Part shown: positions 1-6,089 of the stretch, one piece after another
Position numbering within the stretch: position 1 is the stretch's first letter
How the letters are laid out: each line of letters begins with the position of its first letter
Source of the DNA: Natrinema soli
Lineage (GTDB): Archaea; Halobacteriota; Halobacteria; Halobacteriales; Natrialbaceae
DNA: 10,566 nucleotides
Assembly: GCF_028618695.1 (NCBI RefSeq)
Contig: NZ_JAQIVI010000217.1
Span: 1 to 10,566, forward strand
Direction of reading: 5' to 3'
The notes under the pieces: generated by a model
What the model was told of the DNA's origin: nothing
The model's input: the letters and a program-made list of their open reading frames with translations, nothing else
The model's database searches: none
Translations under genes and position numbers: made by a program

Positions 1-424
1 CGGACGCGTCGGCCCCCGAACCGGCAGCGCCGCCTTCGGCGCCCTCGAGGACGTCCAGGACGCGCGTCTTGTTCGAGCCGATCCGGTCGACGAGATCGTC
101 GAAGAGGTCGGCCTCTTCCGCCGTCAGCCCGTCGTCGGTAGCCGCCATCCCGGCCGCGGCGAGGCTGGCCTGCTTGACGAGTTTTCCCATCCGTCGCTCG
201 TAGATCGCCTCGACGACGTCCTTTGCGGTCTCGATCTCGTCGGTCAGCCGGCCGACCTCGGGAGCGGAAAAGGGGTCGTCGGCCTGCTCGGCGGCGCGGT
301 CGCGTTCGTCCTCGAGGTCGGCGATGTAGTCGCCGACCTCCTGGTAGAACGAGGGGCGCAAATTCTGGAGGCTATCCTTCTGGCGCTCCTTGCTCTGGAC
401 CGAACGCAACTCGTCTAGATTCAT
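1..424 (-). CDS. GINS complex subunit (Gins51/Gins15-like), N-terminal 141 residues, runs off left edge
   Basis: This is the start of an archaeal GINS subunit, part of the replicative helicase complex with MCM and the GAN/Cdc45-type nuclease. The ATG at 424-422 overlaps the priS stop codon in an ATGA junction. Reverse-strand translation begins MNLDELRSVQSKERQK and continues with a mostly helical, charged A-domain (for example FYQEVGDYIADLEDERDRAA near residues 26-45). It then enters a Gly/Ala-rich stretch (EGAEGGAAGSGADAS, residues 127-141), probably the linker to the small C-terminal B-domain, which lies outside the window. I know the PriS-GINS pairing from archaeal genomes, and it fits GINS contacting primase at the fork. 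The frame stays open to the window edge. Family assignment rests on recall of haloarchaeal GINS N-termini and on the neighbour; the subtype is less certain. Confidence 0.85.
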   Translation of the reverse strand, partial: MNLDELRSVQSKERQKDSLQNLRPSFYQEVGDYIADLEDERDRAAEQADDPFSAPEVGRLTDEIETAKDVVEAIYERRMGKLVKQASLAAAGMAATDDGLTAEEADLFDDLVDRIGSNKTRVLDVLEGAEGGAAGSGADAS

Positions 425-1596
425 TCTTTCTCCTTCTCGGCGCGGCCGCGTGCCATCAGGAACACGGCAACGTACTCGGGTAGTGACTGGTCTCCCTCCG
501 AGACCGTAAAGCTATCCCCACCGAGTTCGATCTCGCCGCCGTCGGTGACGTCGACGGTGATCTCGTGGCCCGTGAACGTCTCGGGGACGGCGTCGACGAG
601 CGGATCGAAGTCAGCGATCTCGTCGCGCTCGAGGCGGACCGTTTTCAGCCCGCTCCCGCCGTGCAGGCTCCCAGGCAGGCGGATGAGGCGGTTGGTGTCG
701 GTGGTGACCGGCTCGTCGATGGGCGCGTTGTCCCGCTCGACGGCCTGACTCGCGAACCGTTCAGCCAACTGTGCGACCGCAGTGTGGACGGTCACGTTAC
801 CGGCCTCGAGCTGTTCCCGATTGTTGCGGGCCGCGTTCAGCGTGGCCTCCGCCTTCCCCTCACCGATGCCGTCGAACTCCTGTAAGCGCTCGAGGGCCGC
901 ATCGTCGTCCAACTCGAGCAACTCGTCGACGAAGTCCATGAAGTGGGCGTGCGTCCGACCCCCCCAGCCGCCTTCGATCCGGAGCGTGCGGCGTTCGGTC
1001 GGCGTCTTTCGTCCGAGTCCCGCGACGGTCTCGGTCTCGATCAGTTCGTCGTACTCGAGGCCGATACCGCGGACGTAGTCGACGATTTCGCGGCGGTGTT
1101 CCCGCTCCAGGTGCAGCACGTTCTCGTCGCGGACGTGAACGTGATAGCCCCGGCCGCCCGAAAAGACGATCTCGAGGTCCTCGAATGCGAAATCGTCCTC
1201 GAGGAACTCGAGCAGTCGAAACAGGGCGTCCTTGCACTTCGCGAGCATCTCGGCGTACGTGTCCTCGCCGAGCGTCACGCTCGGCAAGTGGTCGGCGTCG
1301 AGGTCGAAGACGAGATCCGCGGACTGCCAGTCCTTCTCGCTCATCGAGCCCGCGCCGGGATCCCGAAATCGCCCCGCGGAGAAATACACGTGTCGCGGGC
1401 GCTTTCGGACGAGAAACTCCGAGAGATCGCCCAACTCGAGGAGCGAACGGTGGCGGACCATCGTCGTGTCAGGGCCCTCTGTCCAGGGGATGAACCCCCA
1501 CTCGCGTTCGTTGGCCGCGGGCGGCGGTGTGATCTCCGTCCGCCGGTAGTGATCGCGGAACCGCCCCCGAAGATAGGCCCTCGTTCGCTCCTCCAT
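421..1596 (-). CDS. priS: DNA primase small (catalytic) subunit PriS, 391 aa
   Basis: Catalytic subunit of the archaeo-eukaryotic primase, which makes primers for DNA replication together with PriL. The AEP catalytic aspartates are visible in VFDLDADHL (D98, D100), followed by the SGGRGYHVHV motif (S146-H152) that binds the nucleotide phosphate. The late block DEPVTTDTNRLIRLPGSLHGG (from D294) carries the third acidic residue. The C-terminus is the conserved-looking VAVFLMARGRAEKEKE. I chose the ATG at 1596, giving MEERTRAYLRGRFRDHY. The open frame extends 37 codons further upstream, but a TATA-like ATTATAC (1630-1624) lies about 31 nt before this ATG and the extra residues do not look like family sequence. 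Length is normal for haloarchaea. The stop overlaps the GINS start. The zinc-site region between D100 and S146 has a single cysteine (C121). Confidence 0.96.
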   Translation of the reverse strand: MEERTRAYLRGRFRDHYRRTEITPPPAANEREWGFIPWTEGPDTTMVRHRSLLELGDLSEFLVRKRPRHVYFSAGRFRDPGAGSMSEKDWQSADLVFDLDADHLPSVTLGEDTYAEMLAKCKDALFRLLEFLEDDFAFEDLEIVFSGGRGYHVHVRDENVLHLEREHRREIVDYVRGIGLEYDELIETETVAGLGRKTPTERRTLRIEGGWGGRTHAHFMDFVDELLELDDDAALERLQEFDGIGEGKAEATLNAARNNREQLEAGNVTVHTAVAQLAERFASQAVERDNAPIDEPVTTDTNRLIRLPGSLHGGSGLKTVRLERDEIADFDPLVDAVPETFTGHEITVDVTDGGEIELGGDSFTVSEGDQSLPEYVAVFLMARGRAEKEKE

Positions 1597-1623
1597 GCGC
1601 TTCGAGTAGTCGTCGGTGGGGGT

Positions 1624-1630
1624 GTATAAT
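1624..1630 (-). promoter_or_regulatory. TATA-like box of priS
   Basis: Reverse strand reads GGATTATACACC, with ATTATAC centred about 31 nt upstream of the chosen priS ATG (1596). Archaeal TATA boxes lie about 26 nt before the transcription start, so the message would have a leader of only a few nucleotides. No Shine-Dalgarno is visible. This implies priS-GINS has its own promoter, separate from the upstream acetyltransferase. Confidence 0.5.
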
Positions 1631-1674
1631 CCTGCCGAATGAAGCGGCAATCGAGCCTGGGCGAACGGCGGGTG

Positions 1675-1679
1675 AAAAA
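1675..1679 (-). terminator. Possible oligo-T terminator after the acetyltransferase gene
   Basis: Reverse strand reads GTTTTTCACC, a run of five T about 40 nt past the acetyltransferase stop and before the priS TATA-like box. Short oligo-T runs can end archaeal transcripts. The run is short and there is no stem, so this is tentative. Confidence 0.3.
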
Positions 1680-1719
1680 CTGTACACAAACCGGGTCCCG
1701 GTCGCAACCGGTCCGCTCG

Positions 1720-2196
1720 TCACCGCCGAATCAGGTCGGAAATCCGATCGGCGATACCGACGTCCGAGCCGAGTTTCAGGTAGTAGGCGTCACCGCCGTC
1801 CTCGTAATAGTCACCGATCCGCCGTTTGATCTCGAAGCCGAGATACTCGTAGAACTGCAGGGCGTTCTCGTTGCTCGTCCGGGCGTGACACGTGATCGTG
1901 TCGTGATCCTCCGCCACGTGGGCGACGAGCCGTTTCCCGATCCCCTGGCTGCGGTACTCGGGGTCCACAGCCAGAAAGAGAATATAGCCGTCGCGTCGAA
2001 CCGCGGCGAATCCGATGAGATTTCCGTCTTGGACGTAACAGTGTACCTTTGACCGGCGATACGCGTCAGTAAAGAAGTCGTACCGCTGTTTGAGCACATC
2101 CTCCTGACGGTTGATCTCCTCCTTTAGCTGCCAGGCTTCGTCGACGTAATCGTCGTCCCCCGGGGCGACGACGCGACTGTCGATGTTGACGCTCAC
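1720..2196 (-). CDS. GNAT-family N-acetyltransferase (RimI-like), 158 aa
   Basis: A single-domain GNAT acetyltransferase that would transfer an acetyl group from acetyl-CoA to an amine; the substrate is unknown. The acetyl-CoA pyrophosphate-binding motif A is clear: LAVDPEYRSQGIGKRLV, with R82-xx-G85-x-G87. The later motif B region NENALQFYEYLGFEIKRR (about 109-126) is the typical GNAT ending, with a Tyr/Phe-rich strand. The start is GTG at 2196, since the codon read on the reverse strand is GTG rather than ATG. A TATA-like AATTATAT about 28 nt upstream supports this start as leaderless. It sits upstream of priS in the same direction, separated by 123 bp. A link to replication is possible only by association. 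A protein N-terminal or small-molecule acetyltransferase is equally possible. Confidence 0.9.
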   Translation of the reverse strand: MSVNIDSRVVAPGDDDYVDEAWQLKEEINRQEDVLKQRYDFFTDAYRRSKVHCYVQDGNLIGFAAVRRDGYILFLAVDPEYRSQGIGKRLVAHVAEDHDTITCHARTSNENALQFYEYLGFEIKRRIGDYYEDGGDAYYLKLGSDVGIADRISDLIRR

Positions 2197-2220
2197 TACC
2201 TCAGCCTACCAGCGTCGTCA

Positions 2221-2228
2221 ATATAATT
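2221..2228 (-). promoter_or_regulatory. TATA-like box of the GNAT gene
   Basis: Reverse strand reads GGAATTATATTG. The AATTATAT core is centred about 28 nt before the GTG start at 2196, the spacing expected for a leaderless haloarchaeal transcript. There is no Shine-Dalgarno just before the GTG. Confidence 0.55.
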
Positions 2229-2312
2229 CCACCGGCAGTCAACGCTCCGGAACGTCAGACGTCAGCAACATACTCGCCGACTGTTTCGACGAAATCTATC
2301 CTTCGACTGGAA

Positions 2313-2344
2313 CGAAACGGCGGGCGACGCACCCGAAACGACGG
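2313..2344 (+). repeat. Direct repeat CGAAACGRCGG x2, upstream of archease
   Basis: CGAAACGGCGG begins at 2313 and CGAAACGACGG at 2334. The copies match at 10 of 11 positions and are 21 bp apart, about two turns of B-DNA, and lie 66 and 45 bp before the archease ATG. I cannot identify a convincing TATA box for archease, so these repeats could mark an activator site or be chance in GC-rich sequence. The rest of the 182-bp divergent spacer also has a tandem ACGTCAG pair (2252-2265) and a TTTCGACGAAA dyad (2284-2294). Confidence 0.3.
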
Positions 2345-2378
2345 ACATAGGGGTCCGGCCGAAGAATCGACGTTCGAA

Positions 2379-2813
2379 ATGGGGTTCGAACTCCGCGATC
2401 ACACTGCCGATATCGCGGTCTCGGCGACCGGCGACTCGCTCGAGGCGGTTTTCGGCTCGGTAGCCGACGGCCTCGCGGCCGCGTCGTGCGACGAGATACC
2501 GGACGAGGCCGGCGATCGGTTTTCGGTGACCGTGACCGCCGAGAACCGCGAGGCGCTGTTGTTCGACTACCTCGACGAACTGATCTACCTGCGAGACACT
2601 CGAGTGGAACTCCCCGTCGACCATCGCGTCGAGTCGATCGACCGCTCCGTCGGCGGCGACGGTCAGGTCGCGTGGCACCTCGAGGCCAGCACGCGCGGTA
2701 TCCCGCTCGCAGCGGTCGACGCCCGCGAAGTGAAGGCAGTGACGTATTCGGAGATGCGCCTCGAGCGCGTCGACGACGGCGGGTGGGTAGCGTACGTCGT
2801 CTTCGACGTCTGA
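2379..2813 (+). CDS. Archease, RtcB ligase cofactor protein, 144 aa
   Basis: Archease speeds the guanylylation of RtcB and allows multiple turnover of the RNA ligase. Hallmarks are the N-terminal HTAD (H8-D11), the central FDYLDELIYLRD helix (62-73), VKAVTYSEM (118-126) and the C-terminal VVFDV (140-144). D11 and D143 correspond to conserved metal-binding acidic residues of the family. Length is normal (about 140 aa). The start MGFELRDHTADIAV is the family's usual N-terminus, so the ATG at 2379 is secure. The RtcB gene follows 198 bp downstream on the same strand, which supports the assignment independently. The promoter is unclear: no good TATA box lies 25-30 nt upstream. Confidence 0.95.
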   Translation: MGFELRDHTADIAVSATGDSLEAVFGSVADGLAAASCDEIPDEAGDRFSVTVTAENREALLFDYLDELIYLRDTRVELPVDHRVESIDRSVGGDGQVAWHLEASTRGIPLAAVDAREVKAVTYSEMRLERVDDGGWVAYVVFDV

Positions 2814-2815
2814 GA

Positions 2816-2910
2816 GGGAGTATCTGAGACGGTCAGCGCGGCGGAATACAGGACCGAGGGAGACGACCGAGTCGAGACTCACGAAACGCCCGGTCGGCGA
2901 CGATACTCCC
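2816..2910 (+). repeat. Perfect 9-bp inverted repeat in the archease-rtcB spacer
   Basis: GGGAGTATC (2816-2824) is the exact reverse complement of GATACTCCC (2902-2910), with 77 nt between. The first arm starts 3 nt after the archease stop. If the two genes are co-transcribed, the arms could close a large stem-loop in the intercistronic RNA. Inside it is a small GAGT-CGAG-ACTC stem. No gene is seen in this 198-bp spacer. Function unknown, and chance is not excluded. Confidence 0.35.
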
Positions 2911-2983
2911 GCTGAGGGAATCGCCAGTCGACGCTCGAATCCGATGCAACCGGCCCACCTCCGCGAGCCGAGAGACGAACACC

Positions 2984-2989
2984 TTTCAT
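2984..2989 (+). promoter_or_regulatory. Weak TATA-like element before rtcB
   Basis: CCTTTCATCG contains TTTCAT centred about 25 nt before the rtcB ATG (3012), in the right place for a leaderless start, and no Shine-Dalgarno is visible. The match to TTTAWA is poor, so rtcB may instead be read from the archease promoter. Confidence 0.3.
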
Positions 2990-3011
2990 CGATGCGGCCC
3001 GACGTTCGCGT

Positions 3012-4478
3012 ATGACCACCTTCGACGCCGACGGCATCACGCTCGAGCGGGTGCGCGAACACGTCTGGGAGATTCCCCAGGAGGGCGATATGCGCGCCCC
3101 AGCGCGGGTACTGGCAAGCGAAGCGCTGCTCGAGGAGATCAAAGAGGACAAATCGCTCGAGCAGATCAAAAATACGACTCACCTGCCCGGAATTACCAAC
3201 TACGCGATCTGTATGCCGGACGCCCATCAGGGGTACGGCTTCCCCGTCGGCGGGGTGGGTGCACTGGACGCCGAAAACGGCTGTATTTCGCCGGGAGCGG
3301 TCGGCTACGACATCAATTGCGGCGTCCGAATGATGCGGACGAACCTGACCTACGACGAGGTGCAGGGCCAGGAGGAGGAGCTCGTCGACTCGCTATTTGC
3401 CAATATTCCGTCTGGTCTCGGCGGCGGCGGGATCGTCGAAGCCGGCGTCGACGCGATCGACGAAATCCTCGCTCGCGGCGTCGACTGGGCGCTCGAGAAC
3501 GGTCACGCCGTCGAGGACGACTTGCTGCACTGCGAGGACGAGGGGATGCGCGAAGGCGCGGACCCCGAAAAGGTGAGCCAGAAGGCGAAAGACCGCGGGA
3601 AGAACCAGATCGGCTCCCTCGGATCGGGGAATCACTTCCTCGAGGTCCAGCGCGTGACCGACGTCTTCGATTCGGCCGTGGGCGAGGCCTACGGGCTCGA
3701 GGAGAACCAGATCGTCGTATTGATCCACTGCGGGTCTCGCGGACTGGGTCACCAGACCTGTAACGACTACCTGCGGAAGATCGAGCAGCAACACAAGGGG
3801 CTGCTGGACCAGTTGCCCGACAAGGAACTCGCGGCCGCGCCCGCGGGATCACAGCTCGCCGAGGACTACTACGGCGCGATGAACGCGGCGATCAACTTCG
3901 CGTGGGTCAACCGGCAGCTGATCATGCACCGAACGCGGCAGGTCTTCGAGCGCGTCTTCGATCGATCCTGGGGGGAGATGGAGATGGAGTTGCTCTACGA
4001 CGTGGCCCACAATATCGCGAAAAAAGAGACCCACGTCGTGAACGACGACGGCGACGAACGCGAACTCTACGTCCACCGCAAGGGTGCCACGCGGGCGTTC
4101 CCCGCCGGCCACCCCGAGGTTCCGACGGCGTACCGCGATGTCGGCCAACCAGTGATCATCCCCGGGAGCATGGGTGCGGGCAGCTACGTCCTCCGGGGCG
4201 GCGAGAACTCGATGAACCTCACCTTCGGCTCCACCGCTCACGGCGCGGGCCGCCTGATGAGCCGCACCCAGGCCAAAAACGAGTTCTGGGGCGGCGACGT
4301 CCAGCAGGACCTCGAGGATCAGCAGGCGATCTACGTCAAGGCCCAGTCGGGAGCAACGATCGCCGAGGAAGCGCCGGGCGTCTACAAGGACGTCGACGAG
4401 GTCGTCCGCGTCTCCGACGAACTCGGCATCGGCGACAAGGTAGCGCGGACGTTTCCCGTCTGTAATATCAAGGGATAA
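3012..4478 (+). CDS. rtcB: tRNA-splicing / RNA-repair ligase RtcB, 488 aa
   Basis: GTP- and Mn-dependent ligase joining 2',3'-cyclic phosphate (or 3'-phosphate) ends to 5'-OH ends. In archaea it seals tRNA exons after intron removal. Metal-binding motifs are in order: GYDINCG (D100, C103), GSLGSGNHFLE (H208), VLIHCGSRGLGHQ (H239) and VAHNIAKKE (H333). The guanylylated histidine motif is STAHGAGRLMSRTQAK (H410). VHRKGATRAFPAGHP and IPGSMGAGSYVL are the other conserved blocks, and the protein ends in CNIKG, like the family. Length is standard, so there is no intein, unlike some Pyrococcus homologues. It is preceded by archease, its activator. The start MTTFDADGITLERV fits the family and lies 25 nt past a weak TATA-like element. 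Confidence 0.97.
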   Translation: MTTFDADGITLERVREHVWEIPQEGDMRAPARVLASEALLEEIKEDKSLEQIKNTTHLPGITNYAICMPDAHQGYGFPVGGVGALDAENGCISPGAVGYDINCGVRMMRTNLTYDEVQGQEEELVDSLFANIPSGLGGGGIVEAGVDAIDEILARGVDWALENGHAVEDDLLHCEDEGMREGADPEKVSQKAKDRGKNQIGSLGSGNHFLEVQRVTDVFDSAVGEAYGLEENQIVVLIHCGSRGLGHQTCNDYLRKIEQQHKGLLDQLPDKELAAAPAGSQLAEDYYGAMNAAINFAWVNRQLIMHRTRQVFERVFDRSWGEMEMELLYDVAHNIAKKETHVVNDDGDERELYVHRKGATRAFPAGHPEVPTAYRDVGQPVIIPGSMGAGSYVLRGGENSMNLTFGSTAHGAGRLMSRTQAKNEFWGGDVQQDLEDQQAIYVKAQSGATIAEEAPGVYKDVDEVVRVSDELGIGDKVARTFPVCNIKG

Positions 4479-4520
4479 CGGATCTCGATTCGCACGACTC
4501 TGGTAAAGATGGAGTTGCTG

Positions 4521-4536
4521 CCGGAACCAGGTCCGG
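4521..4536. terminator. Small dyad between convergent genes
   Basis: CCGGA-ACCAGG-TCCGG forms a 5-bp stem in the 61-bp gap between the end of rtcB and the end of the small minus-strand gene. It could help separate the convergent transcripts. There is no T run after it, so this is weak. Confidence 0.2.
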
Positions 4537-4539
4537 TCC

Positions 4540-4752
4540 CTACTTCAGCCGATACGGGCTCTCGTCGTCCTCGCCATCGTCGTCCTCGCTCTCGTACGGT
4601 TTCCGCGCGGTGATCGTCACGGTCGCTTCGGGGTCGTCCTCGTCGGCCCACGGGCTGTCGTAGGCCGAAATCTCGAGATCGGTCACGTCCCATCCTTCCT
4701 CCTCGACGAGTTCCACGAGTCGGCGCTGGTCCGCGAGCATGTCCTCGTCCAT
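4540..4752 (-). CDS. Small acidic hypothetical haloarchaeal protein, 70 aa
   Basis: I do not recognise a named family, though proteins like this look familiar as conserved haloarchaeal hypotheticals. The N-terminal half is an amphipathic helix (DQRRLVELVEEEGWDV, residues 8-23). It is followed by a beta-strand-like part, LEISAYDSPWADEDDPEATVTITARKPYE, and a very acidic tail (SEDDDGEDDESPYRLK). Codon usage and acidity match the neighbours, which argues for a real gene. Start ATG at 4752, with a GAGG motif (4760-4757) 4 nt upstream; M5 is an alternative start. It converges on rtcB and diverges from moaA. No membrane segment, signal peptide or metal motif is visible. Function unknown. Confidence 0.7.
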   Translation of the reverse strand: MDEDMLADQRRLVELVEEEGWDVTDLEISAYDSPWADEDDPEATVTITARKPYESEDDDGEDDESPYRLK

Positions 4753-4783
4753 AGCGCCTCGTTCGAGCGGCGGAGAGGTATGT

Positions 4784-4922
4784 CTTCCGTCGGAAGGTGG
4801 GAGTGACCCTGCTCTGGGGGATACCGCCCGTCTGATTACGCGGTCCCGACGAGTCGGGGCGACTCTCGAGTCGAACGGCGTCTCACAACCTTGTTGACAG
4901 TATATAGAAACCGAAATCGGTT
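4784..4922. promoter_or_regulatory. Cluster of four short perfect dyads in the moaA divergent spacer
   Basis: Four perfect inverted repeats lie between the small minus-strand gene and moaA: CTTCCG-T-CGGAAG (4784-4796), CCCGAC-GA-GTCGGG (4845-4858), CGACTC-TC-GAGTCG (4860-4873) and AACCGA-AA-TCGGTT (4909-4922). The last three share a 6-2-6 layout but not the sequence. The second and third have centres 15 bp apart, and the fourth sits directly behind a TATATA box. They could be operator half-site pairs for one or more dimeric repressors; this is inference. Confidence 0.35.
4901..4906. promoter_or_regulatory. TATATA element, distal moaA promoter candidate
   Basis: CAGTATATAGAAA contains a perfect, symmetric TATATA box. 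Read on plus it predicts a start near 4930, a leader of about 48 nt for moaA. Read on minus it could serve the small gene at 4752, but with a leader of over 100 nt. The AACCGA-AA-TCGGTT dyad begins 2 bp after it, where a bound repressor would block polymerase. Confidence 0.45.
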
Positions 4923-4947
4923 ACGAGCCGCCGAAATCTCCGGCGCG

Positions 4948-4953
4948 TTTAAG
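4948..4953 (+). promoter_or_regulatory. Proximal TATA box of moaA (TTTAAG)
   Basis: GCGCGTTTAAGCGG places TTTAAG about 27 nt before the ATG at 4978, the classic haloarchaeal spacing for a leaderless message. It also argues against the longer reading that would start at 4891, because such a message would begin too late to include that codon. Confidence 0.6.
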
Positions 4954-4977
4954 CGGATCCGGCTGCAACCCAGTGGC

Positions 4978-5967
4978 ATGCTCACCGACGAATTCGGGCG
5001 AGAGGTCTCCGGGGTTCGCGTCTCTCTCACCGATCGGTGTAACTTCGACTGCGTCTACTGTCACAACGAGGGGCTCGGGGACACTCGCGGACCGATGGAT
5101 CCGCAGGACGACGAGATGTCGACCGACGACGTCGTCCGCTTTCTCGAGGTCGCCGCCGAGTTCGACGTCGACGCGGTCAAGTTCACCGGCGGCGAACCGA
5201 TGCTGCGGCAGGACCTGGAGGAAATTATCGAGCGAACGCCCGATCAGATGGAGGTCTCGCTGACCACGAACGGCACGTTCCTCCCCGGCCGCGCCGAGGC
5301 GCTCGTCGACGCCGGCCTCGAGCGGGTCAACGTCTCGCAGGATGCGCTCGATCCCGAGGATTTCGCCGCGGTGACCAAGAGCGGGGCCTACGAGAAAGTC
5401 CTCGAAGGCGTCGAGGCCGCGCTCGAGGCGGGGCTGGACCCGGTCAAGCTCAACATGGTCGTCTTCGAGCACACCGCGGGATACGTGCCGGAGATGGTCG
5501 ATCACGTCGCCGAGAACGAGGGGCTACAGCTCCAGTTGATCGAGTACATGCCGGAGCTGACGGGGAAGCCGGAGTGGAATATCGACATCCAGCGGGTTCA
5601 CGACTGGTTGGCCGAGCAGGCCGACGAGATCGAACACCGAGAGATGCACGACCGGAAGCGCTACTGGATCGGCGGCGACGAAGGGAGCGGCGGTGGCATG
5701 GTCGAGATCGTCGACCCCGTCGAGAACCCGACCTTCTGTGCGAACTGCCATCGGGTTCGGGTCACCCACGAGGGCTACCTGAAGGGCTGTCTCAACCGCA
5801 ACGACGACCTCAAGTCGATGGGTGAGATGACCAAATCGGAGATCCGCGAGGCCTTTCGCGATACCGTCGCGAATCGGGTGCCCTACTACGGCGAATACAT
5901 GATCCAGAACGAGGAGGGGCAGTGGGAAGTCAACGAGAAGTACATCGAAGAGTACGCCGGGGCCTGA
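4978..5967 (+). CDS. moaA: GTP 3',8-cyclase MoaA (molybdopterin biosynthesis), 329 aa
   Basis: Radical-SAM enzyme that converts GTP to 3',8-cyclo-GTP, the first step of molybdenum/tungsten cofactor synthesis (with MoaC). The N-terminal cluster is CNFDCVYC (C21, C25, C28; CX3CX2C), followed by the SAM-binding GGEP (71-74) and the strand [10 protein letters not shown]. The C-terminal GTP-binding cluster has C254-xx-C257-x13-C271 in [19 protein letters not shown], with the arginines (R259, R261) expected to help bind GTP. The start [21 protein letters not shown] matches the family N-terminus and lies 27 nt past TTTAAG; a frame extension to 4891 is rejected. The protein ends EEYAGA and lacks the C-terminal Gly-Gly common in MoaA. 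It appears to be a single-gene transcript, ended by a T run. Confidence 0.93.
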   Translation: MLTDEFGREVSGVRVSLTDRCNFDCVYCHNEGLGDTRGPMDPQDDEMSTDDVVRFLEVAAEFDVDAVKFTGGEPMLRQDLEEIIERTPDQMEVSLTTNGTFLPGRAEALVDAGLERVNVSQDALDPEDFAAVTKSGAYEKVLEGVEAALEAGLDPVKLNMVVFEHTAGYVPEMVDHVAENEGLQLQLIEYMPELTGKPEWNIDIQRVHDWLAEQADEIEHREMHDRKRYWIGGDEGSGGGMVEIVDPVENPTFCANCHRVRVTHEGYLKGCLNRNDDLKSMGEMTKSEIREAFRDTVANRVPYYGEYMIQNEEGQWEVNEKYIEEYAGA

Positions 5968-5984
5968 TTCCACTCGCGTCTCCG

Positions 5985-5989
5985 TTTTT
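5985..5989 (+). terminator. Oligo-T terminator after moaA
   Basis: CTCCGTTTTTCTCAC, a T5 run about 18 nt after the moaA stop, is the simplest archaeal terminator type. It separates moaA from the tRNA-Ser operon, whose own promoter candidate follows about 100 nt later. The remaining spacer (to about 6087) shows no gene. Confidence 0.45.
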
Positions 5990-6089
5990 CTCACACCCGT
6001 TCCGACACCGACTCGAGCCGAAAAGTCGGGGTTTGATCGGAATCTCCGGTGGAATCGATTCGAACGAGGAGCGACCACCTTTCGTTGCC

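Noticed and set aside
943..1629. 228-residue open frame on the plus strand antisense to priS
   Set aside because: It is a shadow of priS. GC-rich haloarchaeal genes often leave the opposite strand open. Its sequence has no recognisable domain and priS is certain.
1597..1707. N-terminal extension of PriS by 37 residues
   Set aside because: It would overlap the priS TATA-like box and adds Cys/Pro-rich sequence unlike the family. The internal ATG gives the expected start.
2252..2265. Tandem ACGTCAG pair upstream of the GNAT gene
   Set aside because: A single 7-bp duplication is short and has no related copies nearby. I see no reason to treat it as a site.
2262..3227. 321-residue minus-strand frame across archease and the start of rtcB
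   Set aside because: It runs antisense through two confidently identified genes, shows no family motif, and has no promoter of its own.
4891..4977. N-terminal extension of MoaA by 29 residues
   Set aside because: The TTTAAG box at 4948 lies inside it, the residues are not acidic or family-like, and the ATG at 4978 gives the normal MoaA N-terminus.
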